DNA of 64,000 nt, from NCBI GenBank assembly GCA_024220525.1, contig JAMYWO010000177.1:1-64000 (forward strand), given 5' to 3'. This DNA is from Cochliopodium minus. Its lineage: Eukaryota; Discosea; Himatismenida; Cochliopodiidae. The notes under the pieces are model-generated. The model was not told where the DNA came from and did not search any database. It saw only the letters and a list, made by a program, of their open reading frames with translations. The stretch's first letter is position 1; each line of letters begins with the position of its first letter. The position numbers were made by a program, and so were the translations under genes. Positions 1-11,153 of this stretch are shown here, piece after piece.

Positions 1-220
1 AAATAAAAAATAAAAAATAAAAAATAAAAAATAAAAAATAAAAAATAAAAAATAAAAAATAAAAAATAAAAATTAATTAATAAAAATTAATTAATAAAAT
101 CGATATAAAATAGAAATAAAATTTGATAATCATAAATAAAAAAAAAATAATAATAAAAAATAAAATAAAAATCAAAATAAAAAAATAAAAAAAAAATTAA
201 AAACAAATAATAATAAAAAA
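1..220. repeat. A/T low-complexity array at window start
   Basis: The first 70 bases are a near-perfect tandem array of the heptamer AAAAAAT. They are followed by A-rich sequence with short TTAATTAA-like words and no open frame of note. Comparable arrays fill introns elsewhere in the window, so this is either the tail of the C2-protein transcript region or part of an intron of a gene lying to the left. I see no gene in it. Confidence 0.8.
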
Positions 221-2433
221 TTAACAGTAAAAAAAATTAGAATACACAAGTCTGTGACAAAAAGAAGAAATATTGTATCTTTCGATATATTCGTCCAATA
301 ATTTAGTTGAACCTATTTTCAAAAATAAATAAAACAAAAATTTTATAAAAAAAAATTTACTTTCTCTCAAAAACATTTTCTTGGAAAAATTTTCATAGAT
401 CATGAGTTTGTACAACAAAATCTTAAATATTCTATCAGTGTTATGATTCCAAATGACAGAAGTCCAACTAATGTACTGAAAACTAATGTTCAAAGAAGCA
501 GAACGTTCACTGAGTATGCCACTTTTCTTTTTCAGGCTGTACCAGTCATTGCTCGAGCCCAACATCAGACCTTCCCAAGTAAAATCTATTTGCCCAATCT
601 TAGTATCCATCATCAAATAATCTTTCTCGTATATTTCTATTTTCAAAGCGTTATCTCTTGGAGATTTCATTTCATTCGGGTCTAACCAATGAAACGTTTG
701 TTCCCTTTAAAAAATAAATTTTTTGTAGTTTTTAAAAAAATATTAAAATAAAATTTATGAAATTTTTCGTGTTTAAAAAATAAAAAAAAAAAAAAAAATC
801 ATTTTAAATTTTATACCAAGAAGGACTGTTCTCTTTGTAAACTACGTTTGTTTGTTTATTTTTTTTGTTGAACTTTAAAATAACATAGGTATTATGTTTA
901 TCCTTTCCAGAAATCTCTTTTGCTTTATGCACAGTGACCATCAATCTGATAAAAATAAAATCATAAAAAGATTGAAATGAATTATGTTTGAATCACCTTC
1001 CATAAGAATTTTTGTTTTTCACTTTTGAAGAATAATCTTGTTTTCTTTGTTCTAAAACATCCAGAACATAAGTTTTCCACCTATTAAACTCTACTTCTCC
1101 CTTTTAAAAATTTTTTTAAAATAATTAAAATAAATATGTCAAACAATAATTTTAAATTACTTTAAATTTGGATTGTAATTTTTTTGATTCTTTTTCAATG
1201 AAGCTGATTCTCTCAACACATTCCCTATACACTTGAGCATCACAAGAAATCAGTTTAGCTCTCTTCTCAACATCTTTAGATTTGTTAATTGTGTGTTTAG
1301 TGGTATTTTTGTCCTCTAACAATGTTGTCCTTAAAGTAATTTGTTGTTCCATTTTGTCTGCCTGCAATTTAATTTTTTACTTTGATAAAAAAAATTTAAT
1401 AAAAATAGTGTTTACTTCTTCTATTATTGGTTTTAAAAAATTCTGGAACCAAATAACATTATCATTAAGTTTATTTTGTTCATTTGTTTTCTCCAAGAAA
1501 TTACTGAAAAGTTCTTTGACATAAGCAGTCAACTTTTGACAATTTAAATTAGGGACTTCCCTAATGAATTTAGAAACTTTCAACTGTGTTAAAACAGAAT
1601 AAATAGTATCCAATTCTAATTTTATTATTGTTTCGTGATAAATAATTGTTTTAATAAAAAAAGAAAATTTTGAAAATAATGACCAGATTCCCTTTTACTA
1701 AGTTCTAATTTTATGGATTCTTCGATGATGTTTAAATGTCCTTCCTGTAGAGTATCTGTCCCGGTCAAAGTTATATGTTTCTCTTTATTTTTGTTGGAAA
1801 TGGGATTGAGGCAACAAAACATTCCTTCCATAAAAAATTAGAATTATTTTAAAACAAACAAAATTTGATTTATATGACACTTTACCTAATTCGTATGCAG
1901 CTCTAAAAAATAAACTAAATAAAATTAATTTTTATTTTTTTTTTTACCTTAATTCAAAATCCTTTATATCCGACAAAAATCCGACCACCCTATTTGATTA
2001 ATTGTAATTATCAGTATTATGCAAAACCCCTTTTATTGATTCTTACATCTTTTCTCCCATTTCGAATCTGAATTCAGTTATTGGTGATATGGGTGGGATT
2101 ATGGAATTGGTGCTTATATCTTTTGGTCTGGATGATGGATTGTTCGCTATTTTGAAAAAATCTTTGAATATATTTTGTGCTGATGCTTTTTTATCAAATG
2201 GTGTATCTATTTCAAAACAATAAAAAAAAAGGAAATGATAAGAAGGAAAAAAATTATTTTCATAGATTCATTTACCATTGGATAATAGAAAATTTGTATC
2301 TACTTCTGGTTCAAAAGAATCCAATCTTTTTTTTTTGGAAGGGATATTTTATTTTTATTAACCGAAATAATAATTATTTTCTTCGTATTTACACCCAATG
2401 GAAAGCTCCCAAAGTTTTTTTTATAACAATCAT
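221..2433 (-). CDS. C2-domain protein with N-terminal coiled-coil (F-BAR-like?) region
   Basis: I assembled twelve exons from splice signals: 2433-2393, 2325-2276, 2206-2047, 1989-1948, 1902-1886, 1824-1699, 1615-1416, 1361-1161, 1100-997, 945-817, 704-361 and 312-221. They sum to 1,506 nt, i.e. 501 residues. The exon at 1902-1886 is only 17 nt. A C2 domain is clear at about residues 310-415: it opens with LMVTVHKAKEI, has the NSPSWEQTFHW strand that matches the usual NPxW motif, and continues ALKIEIYEKD and DWYSLKK. C2 domains bind phospholipids or proteins at membranes. The stretch before it is helical and charged and is laid out like an F-BAR or other membrane-curving coiled coil, but that is inference. 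The start is the first ATG of the most upstream exon, with an in-frame stop just before it. It lies 172 bp from the divergent NCA2 gene, so the two may share a promoter region. Confidence 0.8.
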
Positions 2434-2605
2434 GGTTACAATAAATCTTTATTCTCAAATTTAAAGTTTTTTTTCTTTCTTTCTTTTTTTTTTTTTATTC
2501 TTTCTTTGTGATGAAATAATTTATTTTTCAGTAAAAAATATTTTCTTTTCAAATAAAAAAAACAAAAAAAAATTAAGAAGAAAAAGAGGTTGCCTTTGGT
2601 AAAGA

Positions 2606-4879
2606 ATGAATAATACCTTTGGTTCTAATTTACAACAAAAAGCAATTTCTAAACTACATAAACATGTGGATCAATTGTTCTCTCATGATTTTTCTGAACT
2701 GAAACTTAATAACATACAATTGAAATCATTACTCCAATTCTTAGATAAATTGAAAAGAAATAAATATGAAGAGGCTTTGAAAGATTATATAGCAATAATG
2801 GATTATGTAGGGAAAGATAATGTGAATAAAAGCAAATATGATGCATATATATTAACCAAAATGATCTTGACATTAGATTGCATTGGTAAATGTTTAAAAA
2901 AAAATCACTTAAATATCGTTTAAAAACAAATAAAATTGTTGAATAATTGAAAATATATCCTATCATCTTGAATCTAATAATAAATATTATGATAGGAAAA
3001 AACAATTTAAAAATAACAGTCAAAATAAAATTCTTCTTTTTAAATATATAAACAGTAATATCTGAATTGATTTCATTCACTATCAAAATAAAGAAATTCC
3101 TCCAACAATGGGAAGATGTGAAGAATACAAAATACCAGAAATACATGGAACAATCGCCCATCTTCTGGATGAAAAGAATGTTCAAAGGAAATGGGAATGT
3201 GCAAGACGATATAATCTCCAGATTGAAACATCTCTCCACCATCAAATCTGATCTCCACACATCAATTGGTATAATCAATTTTTTCTCGAACAAATACAAC
3301 CAAATATTAAAAAACGAGAAGCCATTTCTTCTCCTATCAGTCATCTATGAAAATCATCGTAAAAAAATTTTTTTTTTTTTTTTTTCCAAAAATAAAATTT
3401 GAATTAATTTGTCTTTTTTATAAAAGTTATCCTCCAAGATGTATTATCTCTTCCTTTCAGGTAATTAGAAAAACTTTTCTTTTGAAAAAAAATTATTTAA
3501 TTACTAAAATTCGTTTTTAAAAATTTTTTTTTTCTAAAAAGCAAATGGCAAGATTTAAGAGAAAACGAACCAAAGTTGTCTTTCAATGTGGAGCAAATCT
3601 CAAGAGACATCCAACTCAAAAACGAAAATACACTCAAAAAAATTCTCCGCCAACAATTCTCCAACAATCTCAAAAATCTCAAATCTTTCCATTCTTGCTC
3701 TGGTAACATTCTCCAAAAATATGCCAGACCAAATCATTTCGTATCTAATTGGGTACCGTACGCTGTTTTGGCTATATCTGTATTCGCAGTCATTAGGTAA
3801 AAAAATTATGAATTTATATAAAATTTATAATTTTGTTTTTCATCATAAATTTATATTATATTTTTTTATTTTTTTCATAATTTTTAATTTTTTTTTAAAA
3901 AAATTTTTTTTTTAAAGATATTTTGAAACAGAAGAAGAAAAAATCTACAAAACTGTTGTGAACTCGAAAGTTACTTTCAGAAACCTTTGGCACAACTACA
4001 TCTACCTCCCTTTGGTTGACGTCTACGAAACAATAAGGTACGAGCAACATCAATACTCTTTCATGGATGAAGCAGGTAAATGAATCATCAAATAATTTTT
4101 TTAATTTTTTTATAATTTTTATTTTGATTTTTTAATTTTTATTTTTTAATTTTTAATTTTTTAATTTTTTTCAATTTTTTTTTTTAACCATTTTTTTAAA
4201 AGGGATTAAATCTAGCGAAGATTCTTTAGAAAATATGATTGAAATTTACATGAAAGAGAAAGAACCCAAGATAGACCCCACACGCCTTCAAGAGATCAAA
4301 GGGATAACCCGCACAGGAGACCTTTCTCCCATCATGCCCTACTACGAAAGCCAGATCATGAGCCCCATCAAGAATGTGATGATGGGAGATCTTTCCACTT
4401 TGTTGCTCATTCAGGTTCAAAAAGAAAAGTTGGACGTCGAAAAGGCTATGTTGGCTCTTGATAAAATCATGAAGTCTAATGAACTCAACTTTAAACTTTT
4501 CGCTGTTTTGCCCGTTTTGTTTCTTGTTTCCGCTTCTGGAAGTTTTCTTTACCACATTTTCCTTTCAGAGTCTCGCGAAAAAAAAAGTTTTGAAGCTCGC
4601 ATCAGAACTACTTTGATGAAAATCGAGAAAATTTTGATTATGGAGAAAGAAGTTCCTGAGGATACTGTTTCTCGTAAGAATCTTTCTCATTTGGGTCAGA
4701 TTGTTGTTCAGCTTACTGAATTCCATAACCAGAACATCAAGGGATTCAATTCTGATACTTTTTCTATTCTCATGGAGGATCTTCTTGATATTTCTGACAC
4801 TGATCTCTCAAACAAACAAAAGTTAGTTTTGATTGAGAGAATTCAAAGAATGTTTGCTGAAAAAGGGAAAGGAAATTAA
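2606..4879 (+). CDS. NCA2: NCA2-like mitochondrial protein
   Basis: Six exons (2606-2885, 3056-3358, 3427-3460, 3542-3796, 3918-4075, 4203-4879) join to 1,707 nt, 568 residues. The C-terminal half carries the NCA2 signature. In order these are SLENMIEIY; GDLSPIMPYYESQIMSPIKN; the GDLSTLLLIQVQKEKLDVEK block; and ALDKIMKSNELNFKLFAVLP, which leads into a hydrophobic, probably membrane-spanning segment. A second hydrophobic segment (YAVLAISVFAVI) lies near the middle. In yeast, NCA2 is a mitochondrial membrane protein needed for correct expression of mitochondrial ATP synthase subunits 6 and 8. Length and architecture suit the family (about 600 residues). The middle exon has two open frames; I chose the one that carries the LSTIKSDLHTSIGII segment typical of NCA2 and that splices in phase on both sides. 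Confidence 0.9.
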
Positions 4880-5126
4880 AAAAAAATATTTATTCTTATT
4901 CTTTTTATTCAAGACATGAAAAACTGATATTCCAAAATGTAAGTTGTTTGAACCCTCAATTGGTTATTCTCAATTTTTAATAATAAATAATTTGAAATCT
5001 TCACCTTGGTTTTGAAATTGAGGAAAATGAATACAAATTGTTATCCACAAACCCAAAAATATTTTCTACTTAGTATTCCAATTGGTTTTTGAATATTTTT
5101 ACACATAAATATTTATTTGGAAAAAA

Positions 5127-6630
5127 TTAATTATCAATCTCAAATGATACACCAAGTCGAGGTGTCCATCTCACAGAATTTCTTGGGTAGCGAGCATAAC
5201 CAAAATAAGTTTTAAAAACAAAGTTAGGAATGGGCAAAGTGAAGCCCAAAATGAAACCCTTTGAAAATTGAATGGCGGAATTAATTTTGAGGTCGTAGTA
5301 TTCGGGTGGCAATGTGTATTCGACTCCCAAGCCAATGTCAGAGAAGTAGTTGTTGGGATTGAGTTCTAAAGTGGATGCTACTTTCAAATTATGATCGATT
5401 TCTTTCATAAAACTCGATTCAATTTGTTGAGATAAAATCTGTTTTAAATGTTACAAAAATTAAATTTAATTTAAAAATATTTAGTTAAAATAAAAAATAA
5501 ATTATTTTTTTTTTTTTACATTAACATTAAAATGAAACATGTTTTTGAGATTTTTTTTGGTGTGATAAAGATATCTCACTCCTATAGAACTAGAAAGGAA
5601 GAGAGGGTATTTGTAGATGACTTCCGCCCCATAACTTAAATTGGGGATCAAATAAAGATTTTTGTGAAGAGTAATACCCAACAATCCATCTTTTTCCATG
5701 TTCAAAGTTTTTAGTTCACAACTAAAATAAAAAGAATTTTAATCTGTTTTAAAATTCAAAATAAAATAATATTTTAAAACGATAAAAATTTTAAAATAAA
5801 AAATATGGTTTTAAAAGATTAATTTAAAAGAATCAAAAAAAAAAAACTTTAAGAAAATTGAATGAAAGATAATTAATTCCAATAAAAAAAATTTCAAAAT
5901 CAAAAAATTAAAATTTAACAAAGTATATCCCTAAAAAAAAAAAATTAAAAAAAAAAAAATCACCTCACATTTTCACTATCATATTGCAATGCGAGAAACA
6001 ACAATCTTTTCCCACTAGAACTGGAATGTTCAGAAGAGCTAGAAGGAGTCTCCATCTTTGCTTTGACACGCCAATTCTTGTGGTACCTGTGATACAACGT
6101 CCCGTCAATGTGTCCTAATGACAAAACAGTTCCGCTCAACACTGTACTCTTTTTATCTTCTCCTGGGAGGGTTTGATATTTTAGGTTTATTCCTAATTTG
6201 AGTGGGGAATAGAGCATCAGTCCTGTTAGTGTTAGTGAGTCATTCAGAATTTTTCTTATTTTGAAGCTGTTTGTTCCGTAGGAGAAGTTTTTGAAGAGCC
6301 CACTGAATAAATAATCTTTTTTTTTTTTTTTGAAATAAAAAATAAATATGAATGGATGTGATATAAGTAATAAGAAGTTTGATATATCTTGATATCATAA
6401 ATTATTGATTATGGAATATTTATTATAATTTTTCATATAATCCATTTATGATTGAATAAATTTGAATTATAAGATGGTCAAGTTTATAAATCAATTAATA
6501 TGACCCTTAGAAGATTATCATTGGTTAATTTAAGAATTTATAGTGATCCAATGTTTAAATTACTTTCAGAATCATTCTTTATGTTAGAAAAGTATCCAGG
6601 ATTGGATTTGAAGTAATATTTTGCATCCAT
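5127..6630 (-). CDS. TOM40: Tom40, mitochondrial import pore
   Basis: Four exons (6630-6564, 6315-5964, 5721-5520, 5438-5127) give 933 nt, 310 residues, normal for Tom40. Tom40 is the beta-barrel of the outer mitochondrial membrane through which almost all imported precursors pass. The N-terminus has the family's KSNPGYFSNIKND element (NPGxF is conserved in Tom40). It is followed by alternating strands such as LKLGINLKYQT and LSYGAEVIYKYP, and it ends with LKVASTLELNP, the strand IGLGVEYTLP and the closing strand RLGVSFEID. The first intron, 6563-6316, ends in a run of fifteen A on the coding strand before its AG. Exon 1 is short, and an overlapping opposite-strand frame there is a shadow. 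VDAC is the nearest alternative, but the NPG-type N-terminus favours Tom40. Confidence 0.83.
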
Positions 6631-6965
6631 TCTACTTTTTTTTTAATTTTTTACAATCAAATCTTCTTCTATTTTTTTTTTAAATTCTTTCCCTGAAAAC
6701 ATTCTCAACTACATGATCTTTTTGATACTTGGTATATATATTCACAAACAATATTCATTTCCATTTTTGATTTAGTATTTTAAATTATTTCTTTGAAAGA
6801 TGATTTATAAATGGTGATAATAAAAGAGAAACAATAAAGTGTGATGAATTGTAATTTTGAATATTTTGGATTTTTGACAGTTATATTTTTAAAAATGGCA
6901 AAAATTAAAAAAAAATTGGAGTTCATTTTTAGGTTGATAAACCGCCAATTTAATTTTAGATAAAA

Positions 6966-9900
6966 ATGAGAAAGAGGAAAAATGTAATTGAGGATGAAGA
7001 AGACAATGAAAGTGATGATAAAATGGATGAGGAAAATGAAGATTCTAGCAGCGATAATGGACCAAAAATAACTTTGGATAATATCAGATTAAGTAAACAA
7101 GAGGAAAGACAAGTTGGAATAATAGAAAAAATTGATATGACCAATTTTATGTGCCATGGAAATTTGACGATCAAATTGGGACCACATATCAATTATATTA
7201 CAGGAAGAAATGGAAGTAAAATAAATCATTTGAAAAATTATAATCCCTTAAAGTATATACGTCTGAAATGATAACATTTTTAAGGAAAGAAGAAGTAATA
7301 TTAATTTTTTATTTTTTTCAAAGGTGGAAAAAGTGCAGCATTGGTTGCATTGACTATATGTCTTGGTGCAAGAACAGGATTTACACATAGAGCATCTAAA
7401 TTGAAAGATTTGATTAGAGAAGGACATCAGTAAGAAATATATAAACAATTTTCAAACCATAATTGTTAAAAAATCAATGTTATCACTAATCATAAGCTAT
7501 ATATACCATTATATCAATCAATTCTTAACATAGATTTTAATTTATAATCTAATTTATCAATAACTAGCCAAGCAGTTGTGAGTGTGACTTTGAGAAACAG
7601 GGGAATTGAAGCATACAAACACGAGCTGTATGGAGACTCGATTACCATCGAAAGAACGATCAACAGCTCAGGAGTGAGCACATTCAAAATCCTCTCACAC
7701 GATAAAAAAATCATTGCAAAAAAGAAACAGGAGATAGAAATCATGATGGAACAATTCGGAATACAAATCAGCAATCCTTGTGTTATCATGATGCAAGAAA
7801 CTGCAAAACAGTTTTTGACAGATTCATCAAACAAAACTAAATACAAAGTAAATTCTAATCTCCTATTCTTTTAACTTTTATCTTGATTCCTTTTTTTTTT
7901 TTAAAAAAAATATTTAGTTTTTTCTTGAAGCTACTCAATTGATGAAGATGAAGAACGATTACGAAGAGTTTTACGACAAGTTGGACGAGATGGAAAGAAC
8001 ACTAGTCAAAAAACAAGAGATGATCCCTATCATGAAGTCTAAAGTAAAAGAGTGGCAAGTGTTGTACGAGGAAATGAAGGTAATCAGAAACCTTAAGAAC
8101 AAACTCGCAGACACAAAAAATCAGCTCGCATGGGCTTATGTTAGAGATCAAGAGGAGGAGATAGAAACGCTTGTTATTAAGATTGAAATGTGCAAGGAAC
8201 AGAAAAAGGGAGAAGACGAAATGCTCCAAAACTTTGAGCAAGACATCAAAAAGCTAGAAGAAACTTGTGATGAAGTGAAAGAAAATATAAAGGGAGTGGA
8301 GGTCGAGGCAAGAGAAGTCGCCAAGAAGATCAATGATGTCAACGAATTGTTAAAGAACTCCAAGTTTACTCTCAACCAGATTAAGAACTCTACTAAGAGC
8401 GTCCAACAAGAGCTTTCACGACTTAAAAAAAAGGAGGATACTATCGTCGAAACTATCAACGAAGAAAAGCAAAAGGTGAGAAAGAACTTGCAACAAGAAA
8501 CAGATGAAAGAAACAAGAAGATCCGTGAAAAGCAGGAACAAATGAGCAAACTGGCCAATGATCTCAGGCAAAACATCAATTCTCTCAACGATATTCAGCC
8601 TTCCATCACCAAACATAGAAACGAAAAAGTGGAAATCAAGAAAGCTTTGGACAGATTTAACCACGAAACAAGATCCATTGGAGAAAAACTTTCTCGTTTC
8701 AAAGAAAGTGTAAAACAAAGAAATTTTTTTAATTTAATTTTATTATTTTTTATTTTCTTTTATTTTCTTTCATCAATATTTATTTTATTCTTTACATTTC
8801 TTTTTTATTTTACATGTAAATTTAAAATAGAAAAAAAACAAAGTTTCTCTTTTTGGGAAATACATGCCTGCTATCTTAGAGGATATCAAGAGGTGCACAG
8901 AGTTTAAGAAAGCTCCTATTGGTCCCATCGGAATCTACATCAAGCTGAAATCCGACAAATGGGGATGTGCTATTGAAAATGCAATAGGAAAATTCCTCGA
9001 ATCTTTTATTTGTGATAATTCTGATGACAGTAACGTTCTGCTCAGAATAGCAAAGAGACATCAACAAAGTAAATACTTTTTTTTTTACTTTTTATGTTTA
9101 ATTTGATTGATTTAATTCAACTAATTTTTTTTACATTGAAAAAAATAAATAGATGGCATTTCTATTATCATTCAAAAGTTTAGAGATGATATTTATAGAA
9201 TAGACAGAAATCAACAACCCGACGAAAAGTATGTCACAATCTTGCGTTCACTTCAGTTTGAGAATAACATGGTAGCAAACGTGCTGGTAGATCAGGCCAG
9301 AATCGAAAGAATCGTTTTGTCTGAAGATCGTAAAGAGGGAGATCATCTTGCTTATAATGTTGGTAAAAGAGGGAACATAGAAACTGTGATGATGATGAAT
9401 GGTGATTTGATCCAAATGAAGGGAAAGTCCAAGAACTATATTGTTGGTAAATCTGACGGAATGAGGTTGGGCCAGGATTTGGACCAGAAAATAAAAGAGT
9501 TTGAACAAGAGTTGCACAACAGAAGGGATCAACAACTTAAATTTGATGATCAAATCAGAGAAATAGATGAGCAATTGAAAATTGATCAACATTCTGAAAA
9601 GACATTCAACGTAACTAGATTTTTTTTTTCTAAAAGAAAATTTCTGTTTTTTCATTTTTTTTTGCTATTATTTCAAAATTTAAAATAAATTTTAAATTTT
9701 TATTTTTATTTATTTTATTTTTTATTACTTCAAATTTTAAATTTTAATTAAATAGGATACCAAATATCGTTTAGAGAGAAACATAAACACTTTGAAGAGT
9801 GAAATCAGCGAAATAGAACAAAACGTAGAAGTGGAAGAGAAGGAAGATATTTCCGATCTAGAAAGAAACTTGGAGAACGTGAGAAGCCAGATCCACGAAC

Positions 9901-10904
9901 AGACAGAGAAACTCCAAAAGCTCATGAGCGGAGACATAGAAAGCGAGAAGATAAAAGTTCAGGAATTAGAGGAACAAAAAGAAAAGTTGATGATTGAATC
10001 AAAAAGAAAGGGAGAAAAGGCAGAGGGTTACCAAAAGAAGTTTGATGGGTTGGACAAAGAAAGAATAAACCTCTTGAGACGCAAAGAAAAGTCTGCTACT
10101 ACCCACAATGCTCTTCTTGATGTAATTAAAGATCTCGAAAAGAAGAGAGTCGAGATAGAAAACACTTTGAAGGAGAACACCAGAAAAGCTGAGCAGATTT
10201 GTGAAAGAATCGAGGTCAAGGCGCCCACGAAGAATATCATTACTAGTTTGAGCCTTCTGGAGAAAAAAATAGCTGAGGAGCAGAGGAAGAAGAAGATGGA
10301 CATTGAGGAAGTTACGGAGAAGTACCGAGCTGCGCAAAAACAGTTTAACAAAGTTGCAAACACCTTCAATTACCTCCAGAAAACAAACAAGTTATTGGAG
10401 AGGGCCATCGTACAGAGAACCAAGCAGTGGGAAGAAATGAGAAAGAAGATTGCCAACATGGTTGACTACATCTTTAAGATGAACCTTTCTAGACAAGGTC
10501 ACACCGGTAAAATTGTGTTTGATTACGAAAGTGAGAGTCTTGATATTCAAGTCACTTTGCAAAAGACAAAGGAAATTTCAAAGGATATCAACCAGAAGAC
10601 TACTGAGCTTTCTGGTGGAGAAAGTTCTTTCACCACCGTCTCTCTTTTGTTGTCTTTGTGGGAGACTATGGACACTCCTTTTTGTGCCATGGATGAGTTT
10701 GATGTTTATATGGATGCTGTCAACAGAAGAATTTCCATCAATTTGATGAATGAGAGTGCCCTTGAGAAGAACGATCGCCAATTCATCTTCATCACTCCTC
10801 ATGACTTGAGCTTTCTCAATAACAAAGATAATCCAAAGATAAGGGTCATTCCCTTGAGACCTCCTGAAAGAGGTCAAACCACTCTTAACTTTGATAGAAA
10901 TTGA
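6966..10904 (+). CDS. SMC6: SMC6, structural maintenance of chromosomes protein 6
   Basis: Seven exons (6966-7215, 7324-7429, 7568-7847, 7918-8707, 8844-9068, 9153-9610, 9756-10904) join to 3,258 nt, 1,085 residues, as expected for SMC6. It is the ATPase of the SMC5/6 complex, which holds and repairs DNA, mainly at recombination intermediates. After an acidic N-tail come IEKIDMTNFMCHGNL and the Walker A motif GRNGSGKSA, which is restored only by splicing at 7215/7324. Next are the family block NPCVIMMQETAKQFL, a long coiled coil, a hinge (GPIGIYIKLKSDKWGCAIEN) and a second coiled coil. The C-terminus has the ABC signature LSGGESSF and the Walker B segment FCAMDEFDVYMD, and ends in FITPHDLSFL. 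All catalytic motifs look intact. Confidence 0.97.
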
Positions 10905-11153
10905 TTCCTTTTTTGTTATTTTTTTTTTTCACAGTTTTTCAACAAAAAGAGTCATTTTAAATTAAAAATTTATATTTTATTATTTATTTTTTTCTGATTT
11001 TTGACTTCGCCTCAACTTCTAATTTGAATTTCAAACCTATTTTAAAAACATCCCCTTTTTCAAAAACTCTTTTTTTTCTTTTCAAAATCTTAAATTAATA
11101 TAAAAAAATTTAATAAATATATAAAATAAAAAAAATTGTTACAAAAAGTAATA

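Noticed and set aside
3060-3250. Alternative frame in NCA2 exon 2 (FIHYQNKEIPPTMGRCEEYK)
   Set aside because: It ends in a stop before the exon donor and does not splice in phase. The chosen frame joins cleanly on both sides and fits the family.
6346-6623. Plus-strand small gene of ~53 residues (MNGCDI then GQVYKSINMTLRRLSLVNLR) that can be spliced into one frame
   Set aside because: It lies opposite the first exon and intron of Tom40. The minus-strand model gives a full-length Tom40 with the conserved NPGxF start and exact phase, so the plus frame is a shadow.
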